A stretch of DNA of 64,000 nucleotides from Pseudomonas sp. N040 (lineage in GTDB: Bacteria > Pseudomonadota > Gammaproteobacteria > Pseudomonadales > Pseudomonadaceae), in assembly GCF_015637705.1 (NCBI RefSeq), contig NZ_JADOBE010000005.1, forward strand, positions 186,001 to 250,000, written 5' to 3'. This document shows positions 36,315 to 44,261 of the stretch, in pieces. A model generated the notes under the pieces. That model worked only from the letters and a program-made list of their open reading frames with translations, did no database searches and was not told where the DNA came from. Both the position numbers and the translations under genes were made by a program. Position 1 is the first letter of the stretch. Each line of letters starts with the position of its first letter.

Positions 36315-37226
36315 ATGATCAAACAACGCACACTGAAGAACACTATTCGGGCTACCGGAGTTGGCTTGCACTCGGGGGAAAAGGTCTACCTGACCCTGAA
36401 ACCCGCGCCGGCCGATACCGGGATCGTGTTCTGTCGTACCGACCTTGACCCGGTGGTGCAGATTCCTGCGCTGGCTGGCAACGTTGGCAAGACCACCATG
36501 TCGACGACCCTGGTCAAGGGCGATGTGCGGGTGGATACCGTCGAGCATCTGCTATCGGCCATGGCCGGGCTGGGCATCGATAACGCCTACGTCGAACTCT
36601 CTGCCTCGGAAGTGCCGATCATGGACGGCAGTGCCGGGCCATTCGTGTTTCTGATCCAGTCGGCCGGCCTGGAAGAGCAGGATGTGCCGAAGAAGTTCAT
36701 CCGCGTGCTGCGTGAAGTCAGCATTCAGGACGGCGACAAGAGCGCGACCTTTGTGCCCTTCGATGGTTTCAAGGTGAGCTTCACCATCGACTTCGATCAC
36801 CCGGCTTTTGCCGGCCGCACGCAGACCGCCAGTGTCGATTTCTCCAGCACCTCTTTCGTCAAGGAAGTCAGCCGGGCGCGTACCTTTGGCTTCATGCGCG
36901 ATATCGAGTACCTGCGTTCGCAGAACATGGCACTCGGCGGCAGCGTGGATAACGCGATTGTCGTGGACGAGTTCAGCGTCCTCAACGAGGACGGCCTGCG
37001 CTATGAAGACGAATTTGTGAAGCACAAGATCCTCGATGCAATCGGCGATCTCTACCTGCTGGGCAACAGCCTGATCGGCGAGTTCCGCGGCGTGAAGTCG
37101 GGACACGAGTTGAACAACCGGCTGTTGCGGCTGCTTATCGAGCAGAAGGATGCCTGGGAAGTCGTCACCTTTGACGATGCCTCGCAGGCGCCGATTTCCT
37201 ACGTGCGGCCCGTGGCAGCAGGTTAG
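36315..37226 (+). CDS. lpxC: UDP-3-O-acyl-GlcNAc deacetylase
   Basis: 303 aa zinc amidase that commits UDP-acyl-GlcNAc to lipid A. Zinc and catalytic residues lie in TVEHLLSAM (His78), the [10 protein letters not shown] segment (His about 237, Asp about 241) and the SGHELNN histidine. Full length. It is last in the dcw cluster, 112 bp after ftsZ with its own promoter candidate, and is followed by a strong terminator. Confidence 0.97.
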   Translation: MIKQRTLKNTIRATGVGLHSGEKVYLTLKPAPADTGIVFCRTDLDPVVQIPALAGNVGKTTMSTTLVKGDVRVDTVEHLLSAMAGLGIDNAYVELSASEVPIMDGSAGPFVFLIQSAGLEEQDVPKKFIRVLREVSIQDGDKSATFVPFDGFKVSFTIDFDHPAFAGRTQTASVDFSSTSFVKEVSRARTFGFMRDIEYLRSQNMALGGSVDNAIVVDEFSVLNEDGLRYEDEFVKHKILDAIGDLYLLGNSLIGEFRGVKSGHELNNRLLRLLIEQKDAWEVVTFDDASQAPISYVRPVAAG

Positions 37227-37250
37227 GCAAGACCCTCTCGCGACACCTTC

Positions 37251-37276
37251 AAGGCCACCCGCGGGTGGCCTTTTTC
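37251..37276 (+). terminator. Terminator after lpxC
   Basis: AAGGCCACCC pairs directly with GGGTGGCCTT around CGC, followed by T residues. It also faces convergent cysZ. Confidence 0.9.
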
Positions 37277-38027
37277 ATGCCTGCGGCGGTTGCTCCAGCG
37301 GATTGCCTTCGCGCACCCAGAACAGGGTGGCGCCGGCAACGGCCGCCGGCATGGCCAGCAGGTTGACCAGCGGAATCAGCAGCATCAGGTAGGTCATGCC
37401 GCCAAAGCCCAGGCACTGCCAGCGCCGCTCGCGCAGCCAGGCGAGCATCTCGTCCCAGCCCAGCTTGTTGTTGTCGGCCGGATAGTCGATGTACTGCACC
37501 GCCATCATCCAGACGCCGAACAGGATCCACAGGGGCGTGGCGATAAAGTTGATACCGGGTATCAGCGAGAGCACCAGCAGGGCCAGGGCGCGCGGCAGGA
37601 AGTAGGCCAGCTTGCGCAGTTCTCGGCCAAGGGTCCGCGGCACCATGGCCAGCAGTTCGCGCCAGTAAAAGGGCGGTGCGGCAGCGTTGCCGCGAAGCAC
37701 CTCCTCGACCTTTTCCGCGAGGAACCCGTTGAACGGCGCGGCGATCAGGTTGGCCAGCAGGGTGAAGCTGAAGAACAGGATCACCAGCACGAGCAGGGCA
37801 AACAGCGGCCAGATCAGCCACTGCAAGAATCCCAGCCAGTCAGGCAGGCTCGGCATGAAGGCTTCGAGCAAGCGGTCAAACTGCTGCACCGCCAGGCCGA
37901 TCAGGCCGATGAACAGCAGCACATTGATGCTCAGCGGGAGCAGCACGAACAGGCGCAGTCGCGGTTGCATGACCAGGCGCAAGCCGGCGGTAAAGTAGTC
38001 GGGTCCGCGCAGGACGGGTGCTTGCAT
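37275..38027 (-). CDS. cysZ: CysZ/EI24 family sulfate permease-like membrane protein
   Basis: 250 aa with several hydrophobic helices and the EI24/CysZ pattern: [18 protein letters not shown] near the N-terminus, [15 protein letters not shown] in the middle and [14 protein letters not shown] later. CysZ imports sulfate in E. coli. GGAG lies six bases before the ATG at 38027. It converges with lpxC and shows no clear link to the cysNC locus 36 kb away. Confidence 0.88.
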   Translation of the reverse strand: MQAPVLRGPDYFTAGLRLVMQPRLRLFVLLPLSINVLLFIGLIGLAVQQFDRLLEAFMPSLPDWLGFLQWLIWPLFALLVLVILFFSFTLLANLIAAPFNGFLAEKVEEVLRGNAAAPPFYWRELLAMVPRTLGRELRKLAYFLPRALALLVLSLIPGINFIATPLWILFGVWMMAVQYIDYPADNNKLGWDEMLAWLRERRWQCLGFGGMTYLMLLIPLVNLLAMPAAVAGATLFWVREGNPLEQPPQA

Positions 38028-38117
38028 GATGGGCTCCGGGACCGGTTGAGTGCGGCAGAACATACCGGCTTTAGCGGATCACGCCTAGCCATCCGCCGCG
38101 CCTGGGCGCATCCCGGG

Positions 38118-38459
38118 TCAGGTCCTGCGTCTCAAGGGTGGCGTATCGAAGCGCACCCCGGCCAGGCCGCTGTTCATCAGGGCGCGGATGTTGCCATGGT
38201 CTTGCCCCTCCGGAGCGTCCAGCACGCTGCGATAGTGCTCACCGAACGCCAGCAGGGTTTCCTCAAGGCTCAGGCCTTCGAGCTGTGCCAGGCCTAGCAG
38301 TTTGCAGGAACCCTCGTTCTGGCCCGCAGGGTTGTGCAGTGCGCCATTGCGGAAGGCGCTGGGCGTGTAGTCGTAGTGCGCCGCGATGAATTGCAGCGTG
38401 TTGCTGAACAGATGCTGATTGCCATGCAGGCGCGCGCGGAAATCCTGCAGCTCAGTCAT
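38118..38459 (-). CDS. HopJ-type protein of unknown function
   Basis: 113 aa matching the HopJ family (PF08888): AHYDYTPSAFRNG, NPAGQNEGSCKLLGLAQL and LAFGEHYRSVLD. The family was named from a candidate type III effector, but it is widespread in free-living bacteria and no secretion system is visible here. Its start overlaps the DUF1244 stop by eight bases, which ties it to the folate-type operon upstream. Confidence 0.85.
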   Translation of the reverse strand: MTELQDFRARLHGNQHLFSNTLQFIAAHYDYTPSAFRNGALHNPAGQNEGSCKLLGLAQLEGLSLEETLLAFGEHYRSVLDAPEGQDHGNIRALMNSGLAGVRFDTPPLRRRT

Positions 38460-38748
38460 TGGGTTTGCTCTTGTCGAAGGCGTCGAGTTGCGCCGCCGAG
38501 GCTTCGCGCTGGTAAAGGGCTTTCCATTGCGCATAGGGCATGCCGTAGATCTGCTCCCGCGCCTGCTCCGCGCTCAGTTCGATCTGCTGCTCATCGGCTG
38601 CCGCCTTGTACCATTTGCCCAGACAATTGCGGCAAAATCCGGCCAGATTCATCAGGTCGATGTTCTGCACGTCGGGGCGTGAGCGCAGGTGCTCGAGCAG
38701 CCGGCGAAAGGCCGCTGCCTCCAGGTTGACGCGGTCTTGTTCGTTCAT
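38452..38748 (-). CDS. DUF1244 family protein
   Basis: 98 aa small soluble protein of the DUF1244 family with the signature NLAGFCRNCLGKWY followed by YGMPYAQWKALYQ. The function is unknown; the paired Cys residues suggest a metal or redox role, inferred only. It follows folX by 20 bp and overlaps hopJ. Confidence 0.85.
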   Translation of the reverse strand: MNEQDRVNLEAAAFRRLLEHLRSRPDVQNIDLMNLAGFCRNCLGKWYKAAADEQQIELSAEQAREQIYGMPYAQWKALYQREASAAQLDAFDKSKPND

Positions 38749-38768
38749 GCGCGGGCTCCCGGCAAGGT

Positions 38769-39140
38769 TCAGCGATGGCTGGCGAGGGTGATAGACACGG
38801 ACTCGGCAAAACGCAGGGCATGCGGCTTGTCGACTTCCACTTCGGCATAACTGACGGCCTGATGCTGCATGACGATATCGAGGATTTCCTGGGTCAGTCG
38901 TTCCAGCAGGGCGAAGCGGTTGTCTTCCACATGACGGATGATCGCCTTGGTGATGGTCCGGTAGTTCAACGCGTGGTCGATATCGTTGTCGCGTACCGCC
39001 TCGACCGAAGGGTAGAGAATGGTCAGGTTGATCAGGACATCCTGCTGGTTGAGGATTTCCTCTTCCTTGATGCCGATATAGGTGCGCAGGCGCAGATCCT
39101 TGACGCGAATCCGTGCCATTCCAGGTTCAAGTCGTGGCAT
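38769..39140 (-). CDS. folX: Dihydroneopterin triphosphate 2'-epimerase
   Basis: 123 aa of the FolB/FolX tunnel fold. The closely spaced [18 protein letters not shown] opening and [15 protein letters not shown] match Pseudomonas FolX rather than FolB. FolX epimerises dihydroneopterin triphosphate to dihydromonapterin triphosphate, the branch to tetrahydromonapterin, cofactor of phenylalanine hydroxylase in Pseudomonas. Its ATG immediately follows the folE stop. Confidence 0.88.
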   Translation of the reverse strand: MPRLEPGMARIRVKDLRLRTYIGIKEEEILNQQDVLINLTILYPSVEAVRDNDIDHALNYRTITKAIIRHVEDNRFALLERLTQEILDIVMQHQAVSYAEVEVDKPHALRFAESVSITLASHR

Positions 39141-39701
39141 TTAGCGGCCTCGTCCGATCAGTTGCAGAAATTCGTGCCGAGTGTTGCAGGACTCGCGGAA
39201 GGCGCCAAGCATTACCGAGGAGCTCATCACCGAGTTCTGCTTTTCCACCCCGCGCATCATCATGCACATGTGCTGGGCTTCGATCACCACGGCAACCCCG
39301 GCGGCATGGGTGACCTGCTGGATGGCATCGGCAATCTGCCGGGTCAGGTTTTCCTGGATCTGCAGGCGCCGGGCGAACATGTCGACGATGCGTGCGACTT
39401 TCGACAGGCCCAGTACCTTGCCCGTCGGGATATAGGCGACATGCGCCTTGCCGATGAAGGGCAGCAGGTGGTGTTCGCACAGCGAATACAGCTCGATGTC
39501 ACGGACAATCACCATCTCGTCATTGTCGGATTCGAACAGCGCGCCGTTGACGACTTCGTCGAGGCTCTTGCTGTAGCCGTTGCACAGGTACTGCATGGCT
39601 TTGGCGGCGCGCTTGGGGGTATCCAGCAGGCCTTCGCGCTCGGGGTTTTCACCGAGACCGACCAGTATCTGCTGGTAGTGCGTGGAGAGTTCTTGATTCA
39701 T
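39141..39701 (-). CDS. folE: GTP cyclohydrolase I
   Basis: 186 aa zinc enzyme. [10 protein letters not shown] holds zinc ligands and [10 protein letters not shown] the third; [18 protein letters not shown] is the N-terminal signature. It converts GTP to dihydroneopterin triphosphate, the entry step for pterins and folate. It is the second gene of a folM-folE-folX operon with a 21 bp gap to folM. Another folE for bulk folate may exist elsewhere. Confidence 0.95.
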   Translation of the reverse strand: MNQELSTHYQQILVGLGENPEREGLLDTPKRAAKAMQYLCNGYSKSLDEVVNGALFESDNDEMVIVRDIELYSLCEHHLLPFIGKAHVAYIPTGKVLGLSKVARIVDMFARRLQIQENLTRQIADAIQQVTHAAGVAVVIEAQHMCMMMRGVEKQNSVMSSSVMLGAFRESCNTRHEFLQLIGRGR

Positions 39702-39722
39702 GGAGTGATCCTCGCAGCGAGC

Positions 39723-40433
39723 CTACTTGAGGTGGCGGCCGCCATTAACGGTCAGGGTGGTTCCGGTTACATAGGGATTGTCGAGCAGGTAGCGCAGGCT
39801 CTGGTAAATCACTTCCGCGCCGGGCTCTATGCCCAGGGCAGACTTGGCCAGGGCCGCTTGCCGGTACTCGGCAGTGTCGTTTGCGTGGAACTGGACCAGG
39901 GCCGGTGCAATCGCGTTGACCTTGATCTGCGGAGCAAGGCGCGCTGCAAAAGACAGTGTCAGGTTTTCCATGCCGGCCTTGCTGGCGCAGTAGGCCATGT
40001 GCCTGCTGCTGCCCTTGCGCACCACGTCATCGCTGATATGCACGATGTCGGCGGGCGTGGACTGGCGCAGCAGGTCGGCGCACTGCAGGTTGATCAGGTA
40101 GGGCGCGAGCATGTGCACGCTGAACAGCTGGCGAAATGTCTCGGCCGGGTCCGCGTCCTGTTCCGGCAGCCAGGCGGAGGCGTTGTGCACGATTGCGCGG
40201 AGGGAGTCGGTGCTGGCGTGCAGTTCTGTAATGAACGTCTGGATCCCGGCTTCACTGGAAAAGTCGGCATGCAGGACTGTTGCGCCAAGCTGCTGCAGTT
40301 CGCGGATGCCGCTGCGTTCGCTGCGATAGCTGGCGATCACCCGCTGGCCATCCTGCAGCAGGCGCCTGGCGCAATGCAGGCCGACGCGCTGGCTGGCGCC
40401 GGTTATCAGCACCGGTGCATTAAGTTGACTCAT
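39723..40433 (-). CDS. folM: Dihydromonapterin reductase FolM
   Basis: 236 aa short-chain dehydrogenase: the cofactor loop GASQRVG at about residues 12-18 is the pteridine-reductase-like TGX3RXG variant that prefers NADPH. The active-site tyrosine and lysine are in AYCASKAG. FolM reduces dihydromonapterin (and dihydrofolate) to the tetrahydro form. It is the first gene of the operon, 54 bp from an extended -10 element and 74 bp from TGTACA boxes. Confidence 0.9.
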   Translation of the reverse strand: MSQLNAPVLITGASQRVGLHCARRLLQDGQRVIASYRSERSGIRELQQLGATVLHADFSSEAGIQTFITELHASTDSLRAIVHNASAWLPEQDADPAETFRQLFSVHMLAPYLINLQCADLLRQSTPADIVHISDDVVRKGSSRHMAYCASKAGMENLTLSFAARLAPQIKVNAIAPALVQFHANDTAEYRQAALAKSALGIEPGAEVIYQSLRYLLDNPYVTGTTLTVNGGRHLK

Positions 40434-40486
40434 GGAGGATGACTCGGTAGTTGAACAAGGGTGTTTGTGCGTAGGCTTGATTGAAA

Positions 40487-40496
40487 CTTATACCAG
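40487..40496 (-). promoter_or_regulatory. Extended -10 promoter of the folM operon
   Basis: Read on the minus strand, TGGTATAAG gives an extended -10 (TGn) with hexamer TATAAG at 40492-40487. There is no good -35; TTGTACA occupies that area, which suits repression by a bound regulator. Confidence 0.6.
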
Positions 40497-40506
40497 AATT
40501 TCAATC

Positions 40507-40529
40507 TGTACAACCATGCGAGTTGTACG
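40507..40529. promoter_or_regulatory. LitR/PplR-type operator at the folM promoter
   Basis: TGTACA (40507-40512) and TGTACG (40524-40529) form a direct repeat with an 11 bp spacer, overlapping the -35 region of the folM promoter. The PplR1 target I recall from P. putida is T(G/A)TACA, about 12 bases, TGTA(C/T)A. Confidence 0.7.
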
Positions 40530-40622
40530 GAAAACCCGGTAGACATCCGTAAACTGCTCTAATCCATTGTAATAAATAGAAATTATAAATAAATCTGATG
40601 ACAGTTGAATCACGGTAAATCT

Positions 40623-40647
40623 TGTACGTACCGGCTTTAACTGTACA
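40623..40647. promoter_or_regulatory. Central TGTACA box pair between folM and the MerR gene
   Basis: TGTACG (40623-40628) and TGTACA (40642-40647) are separated by 13 bp, midway in the 426 bp gap between divergent folM and the MerR-type gene. Otherwise the gap is AT-rich at 40555-40620 and GC-rich at 40660-40770, with no gene seen. Confidence 0.55.
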
Positions 40648-40781
40648 GGTATTGTGACGGCTTCTGGCAGGGCTAGTGCGTGGCAGGTCTGTCCGGATGC
40701 CAGCGCAGCCAGCCGGCAGCGGTCGCCAGGCGGCCTGAGGAGCCCGCGAGCGGTGAGCATCCATGCACTGATCTCGTTAGC

Positions 40782-40800
40782 TGTATAGGGCTTGTACAAT
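40782..40800 (+). promoter_or_regulatory. TGTATA/TGTACA boxes over the MerR gene's own promoter
   Basis: TGTATA (40782-40787), five bases, TGTACA (40793-40798). The second box overlaps TACAAT (40795-40800), a good -10 hexamer 60 bp ahead of the regulator ATG. This fits autorepression. Confidence 0.65.
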
Positions 40801-40859
40801 GTAAGCTCGGTAAGCCTGGGTTAGAATCCCGCCCACCCCTGTCCTCCTGATGTGCTGCC

Positions 40860-41813
40860 ATGACTGATATCGCCGGAATACCCAGTTTCGTTGCTGCTTC
40901 CTTCAAGCAGGAAGATCTGTTTCCGATTCGCGAGGTGTCGCGGCTGACCGGGGTCAATCCGGTGACCCTGCGGGCCTGGGAGCGGCGCTATGGCCTGATC
41001 CAGCCGACCCGCACGGACAGTGGCCACCGGCTGTATTCCCAGGCCGATATCGAGGCCGTGCGCAGCATTCTCGCCTGGATCGAGCGTGGCGTAGCGGTGA
41101 GCAAGGTCGGCAAGATTCTGGCCCGCGCGGATGCCGCCAGGTCAGTCGCCGCGCCGCGCGGCGAAGAGGCTGAGGGCAGTGAGTGGGATGACTGGCAGGA
41201 GCAGTTTCGGGTCGCGGTCGGCAACTTTGATGATGCCGGTCTCGCACGGCTGTACGGCCATGTGTTTTCCACCTATCCGTTGACCGTGGTGTTCGAGCAG
41301 ATCCTGCTGCCGCTCTGGCGCGAGCTGCTGGTGCGCAAGGACAACTTTGGTCAGACCAGCGAATGGCTGTTTCTCGACAGCTTCCTGCGCTCGCGGGTGC
41401 TCGCACGCTTGTCCCTGGGACAGCCGGCGTTGAGCCGGCGCGTGCTGCTGGTGGCGATCCCCGGGCATTGTCATGAGCTGGAGTTGCTGGTGACCGGCTT
41501 GCTGCTGGCCAGCGCGGAGCTCGCGGTCATGGTGCTGGCGCCGGGTCAGCCGCTGCTCGAACTGCCACTGGTGTGCGAGAAGGTTGAGCCGCGCGCCCTG
41601 GTGCTTTTTTCCAACCATGCGCCGGATGAAGAGCTGCAGCGCAGTCTGGCGCGCCTGGCGCAGGGCCTGGAGTGTCCGGTGGCACTGGCCGGCGAGGCGG
41701 CTGACCTGGCGGCCGAGATTCTGGCCGGTTCTCTGGTGGGCTGTCTGGGCAGCGATGGCGTGGTCATGCAGCGGCGCCTGCAGCAGTTTCTCGAAGGGCA
41801 TCTGGATACCTGA
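40860..41813 (+). CDS. LitR/CarH/PplR-type MerR regulator with degenerate B12-binding region
   Basis: 317 aa. Residues about 20-90 are a MerR winged helix-turn-helix (FPIREVSRLTGVNPVTLRAWERRYGLIQPTR is typical of the CarA/LitR/MlrA branch; shown here only in parts: VNPVTLRAWERRYGL). Residues about 118-200 match the four-helix bundle and about 200-315 a Rossmann-like cobalamin-binding fold (VLLVAIPGHCHELEL). The W-x9-EH motif reads W-x9-RV, and the E-x-H-x-x-G loop reads GHCHELE, so ligand residues are mostly lost. It probably represses the TGTACA-marked genes around it and itself. It resembles P. putida PplR (class II LitR), which works with LOV proteins. Confidence 0.85.
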   Translation: MTDIAGIPSFVAASFKQEDLFPIREVSRLTGVNPVTLRAWERRYGLIQPTRTDSGHRLYSQADIEAVRSILAWIERGVAVSKVGKILARADAARSVAAPRGEEAEGSEWDDWQEQFRVAVGNFDDAGLARLYGHVFSTYPLTVVFEQILLPLWRELLVRKDNFGQTSEWLFLDSFLRSRVLARLSLGQPALSRRVLLVAIPGHCHELELLVTGLLLASAELAVMVLAPGQPLLELPLVCEKVEPRALVLFSNHAPDEELQRSLARLAQGLECPVALAGEAADLAAEILAGSLVGCLGSDGVVMQRRLQQFLEGHLDT

Positions 41814-41895
41814 GTCCGGCTCACGCCGAGTGTGCCGCAACAGGCTTGCTGCTGGCCGCCACTCGGTGCATGGCTTGGGTTGGCTTGCTAAAAGT

Positions 41896-41972
41896 TGTAC
41901 AAGAATTGCTTGATGGCTTGCAAAGTGCGGCTTATATCTATACAAGAACTGTACATTAATGGTTTTTGTATA
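41896..41972 (+). promoter_or_regulatory. Cluster of TGTACA-type boxes and promoter ahead of the DmdC-like gene
   Basis: Boxes: TGTACA at 41896 (within palindrome TTGTACAA), TATACA at 41939, TGTACA at 41950 and TGTATA at 41967. The last two have an 11 bp spacer, as at folM; TATACA and TGTACA have a 5 bp spacer, as at the regulator's promoter. A promoter candidate TTGATG (41910) with TATATC (41933) at 17 bp lies between the boxes. Confidence 0.65.
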
Positions 41973-41988
41973 GAAGTGAGGTCTTTGT

Positions 41989-43767
41989 ATGGCTGCCTAC
42001 CGTGCTCCCCTGCGCGACATGAAGTTTGTTTTCGACGAAGTGCTGGACGCTTATTCGGCCTTGCAGGCGCTGCCCGAACAAGCCGAGTTCAGTGCCGATC
42101 TGGGCGGGGCGATCCTCGAGGAGGCCGCCCGGCTGGCGGAAAATGTCCTGGCGCCGCTTAACAGCCCGGGCGACAAGCAGGGCTGTGATTTCCATCCCGC
42201 GAGCAGGACGGTCAGCACCCCGGCCGGCTTTGCCGCAGCCTATCGCCAGTTCGCCGAGGGCGGCTGGACGGCGCTGGCGTGTGCCACCGAGTTCGGTGGC
42301 CAGGGCCTGCCCCATGTGCTGAACATGATGGTGGAAGAGATGGTCTGTTCCGCCAACCTGTCGCTGGGCATGTACCCCGGCTTGACCCATGGTGCGATCA
42401 ACGCCCTGACCCAGCACGGCGCCCGCGATTTGCAGGAACGCTTCCTGCCGAACCTGATCAGTGGCAAGTGGACGGGCACCATGTGCCTGACCGAACCGCA
42501 ATGCGGAACCGACCTGGGCCTGATTCGCACCCGCGCGGTACCGCAGGCCGATGGCAGTTATGCCCTGAGCGGCACCAAGATCTGGATTACCGGCGGTGAA
42601 CATGACCTGGTCGAGAACATCGTGCACCTGGTGCTGGCCAAGTTGCCCGACGCGCCTGACAGCGTGAAGGGCATATCGCTGTTCGTGGTACCCAAGATTC
42701 TGCAGGATGGCAGTCGCAACCCGGCTTTCTGTGGCGGTCTCGAGCACAAGATGGGCATCAGGGGTTCAGCCACCTGCGTGATGAACTTCGAAGGCGCCCG
42801 CGGCTGGCTGGTCGGCGCGCCCAATGAAGGGCTGCGCTGCATGTTCACCATGATGAACTCGGCACGCCTGATGGTCGGGTTGCAGGGCTTGGGCATTGCC
42901 GAAAGGGCGTACCAGATCAGCCTTGGCTTTGCCCGGGAACGCCTGCAGAGCCGTTCGCTGTCCGGGCCCAAGGCGGCCGATAAACCGGCTGATCCGATCA
43001 TTGTGCATCCGGATGTCCGGCGCAACCTGTTGCGGCAGAAAGTCATGATCGAAGGTTGTCGCGCGCTGGCCTACTTTACCGGGCTGCATGCCGATATTGC
43101 CCATGGCCATGCGGATGTGGCCGTTCGCCAGCAGGCGGATGACCTGGTGCAGTTGCTGACGCCGGTGGTCAAGGCGTTTCTCACCGACGAGGGCTTCCAA
43201 TGCGCCAACGACGGGCTGCAGGTGCTGGGCGGTTCTGGTTACACCCAGGATTGGGGTATTGAACAGTTGGTGCGTGACGCGCGCATCACCATGATCTACG
43301 AAGGCACCAACGGCATTCAGGCCCTGGACCTGGTGGGGCGCAAGCTGGCCCTGGGTGGCGGGCGCGCCGTGCGCGGCTTCTTTGCCCTGGTTGAAGCCTG
43401 GCTGAAGAGCAATCCCGCTGCCCCGCACCACGCTGCGGTGAGCCAGGCGCTGGCGCGCTTGCAACAGGCCACCGGGTGGATTGCCACGCAGGGCATGCAG
43501 GATCCGGAGCAGGCGGGTGCCGCAGCCACGCCCTATCTGCGCCTGTTTGCCCTGACCTGCCTGGGCTGGTTGTGGTCGCGCATGGCCGCCGTGGCGCAGC
43601 TGCAGCTCGAGCAGGGCAGTGCTGAGACCCTGTTCTATGGTGCCAAGCTCAAGTCTGCGGATTTCTTCGTGGCGCGCATGCTGGTGGAGACCGAGGCGCT
43701 GTTGGCCGAGGTGCTGTCCGGCAAAGCTACCCTGATGGCCTTCGGCGAGGAGGAGTTTGCTGCCTGA
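41989..43767 (+). CDS. DmdC-like acyl-CoA dehydrogenase with C-terminal domain
   Basis: 592 aa, much longer than the 380-aa type. It contains the acyl-CoA dehydrogenase core (CLTEPQCGTDLGL, KIWITGGEHD) and the catalytic glutamate in IYEGTNGIQALDLVGRKL, then the extra C-terminal domain (PF12806 type, about 465-590). This layout is that of 3-methylmercaptopropionyl-CoA dehydrogenase DmdC and its many paralogs; the actual substrate is unknown. It begins 175 bp after the MerR gene, and the boxes between them suggest it is a member of that regulator's regulon. Confidence 0.88.
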   Translation: MAAYRAPLRDMKFVFDEVLDAYSALQALPEQAEFSADLGGAILEEAARLAENVLAPLNSPGDKQGCDFHPASRTVSTPAGFAAAYRQFAEGGWTALACATEFGGQGLPHVLNMMVEEMVCSANLSLGMYPGLTHGAINALTQHGARDLQERFLPNLISGKWTGTMCLTEPQCGTDLGLIRTRAVPQADGSYALSGTKIWITGGEHDLVENIVHLVLAKLPDAPDSVKGISLFVVPKILQDGSRNPAFCGGLEHKMGIRGSATCVMNFEGARGWLVGAPNEGLRCMFTMMNSARLMVGLQGLGIAERAYQISLGFARERLQSRSLSGPKAADKPADPIIVHPDVRRNLLRQKVMIEGCRALAYFTGLHADIAHGHADVAVRQQADDLVQLLTPVVKAFLTDEGFQCANDGLQVLGGSGYTQDWGIEQLVRDARITMIYEGTNGIQALDLVGRKLALGGGRAVRGFFALVEAWLKSNPAAPHHAAVSQALARLQQATGWIATQGMQDPEQAGAAATPYLRLFALTCLGWLWSRMAAVAQLQLEQGSAETLFYGAKLKSADFFVARMLVETEALLAEVLSGKATLMAFGEEEFAA

Positions 43768-43877
43768 ATGCTTGCTTGCAGTTTGTCTGCACGGTCCGGC
43801 GCTCGTCACCCCTGCGATCGCCGGTTTTTTTGCCGCGCAATTGCCTGCGGCGCCTGCCGGCCAGCGGGCCGGGAGGC

Positions 43878-44138
43878 TTACTCGGCTTTGTCGCTGCCCA
43901 GTTCGGTCAGCGCTTCGGGCTGGTTCTTGAAGGCCCGGGCAAAGATTTCCCGATGACGGGCCATGTAGATGCCCAGTTCTTCCAGCTGGTCCTCGCCCAG
44001 CGAGGGCACGGCCTTGTGCAGCGCGGCCGCCAGGCTCTCGGCCAATTCCAGCATGCGGTCATGCCGATCGGCTTCGGCCTTATCCATGAACAAGCGCTCC
44101 GGATCGCGACTGCTGCGGTACACCACTTCGACGGCCAT
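43878..44138 (-). CDS. yebG: YebG family SOS protein
   Basis: 86 aa, starting MAVEVVYRSSRDPERLFM, with the YebG pattern of a short beta N-terminus and helical remainder. YebG is a small DNA-damage-inducible protein of unclear function. A consensus LexA box lies 31 bp upstream of the start, which supports the assignment independently. The 110 bp between it and the convergent dehydrogenase gene hold no gene. Confidence 0.88.
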   Translation of the reverse strand: MAVEVVYRSSRDPERLFMDKAEADRHDRMLELAESLAAALHKAVPSLGEDQLEELGIYMARHREIFARAFKNQPEALTELGSDKAE

Positions 44139-44169
44139 TCATCACCCCATACCTTTATCAACGAAAATA

Positions 44170-44185
44170 CTGTTTGTTCGTACAG
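44170..44185 (-). promoter_or_regulatory. LexA box of yebG
   Basis: CTGTTTGTTCGTACAG fits the SOS box CTGT-N8-ACAG exactly, extended by TA on both sides. It lies 31 bp ahead of yebG. Confidence 0.9.
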
Positions 44186-44261
44186 TATACGGGCGCATCC
44201 GCCTGCCGGCCAGTGGCGCGTGCAGGTACCCGGCGCAGCGCTCCGGCAGCCGCCGCAGGGC

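Noticed and set aside
38118..38459. HopJ as evidence of type III secretion or virulence.
   Set aside because: The family is widespread in non-pathogens, the gene is fused by overlap to a pterin operon, and no secretion genes are present.
38775..40442. A 555-codon open frame on the plus strand across folX, folE and folM.
   Set aside because: It is antisense to three well-supported genes, and its sequence is low in conserved motifs. Long antisense frames are common in high-GC DNA.
40860..41813. Calling the MerR gene carH or a B12-dependent photoreceptor.
   Set aside because: Key cobalamin ligands are missing, so only the LitR/PplR-type family name is supported.
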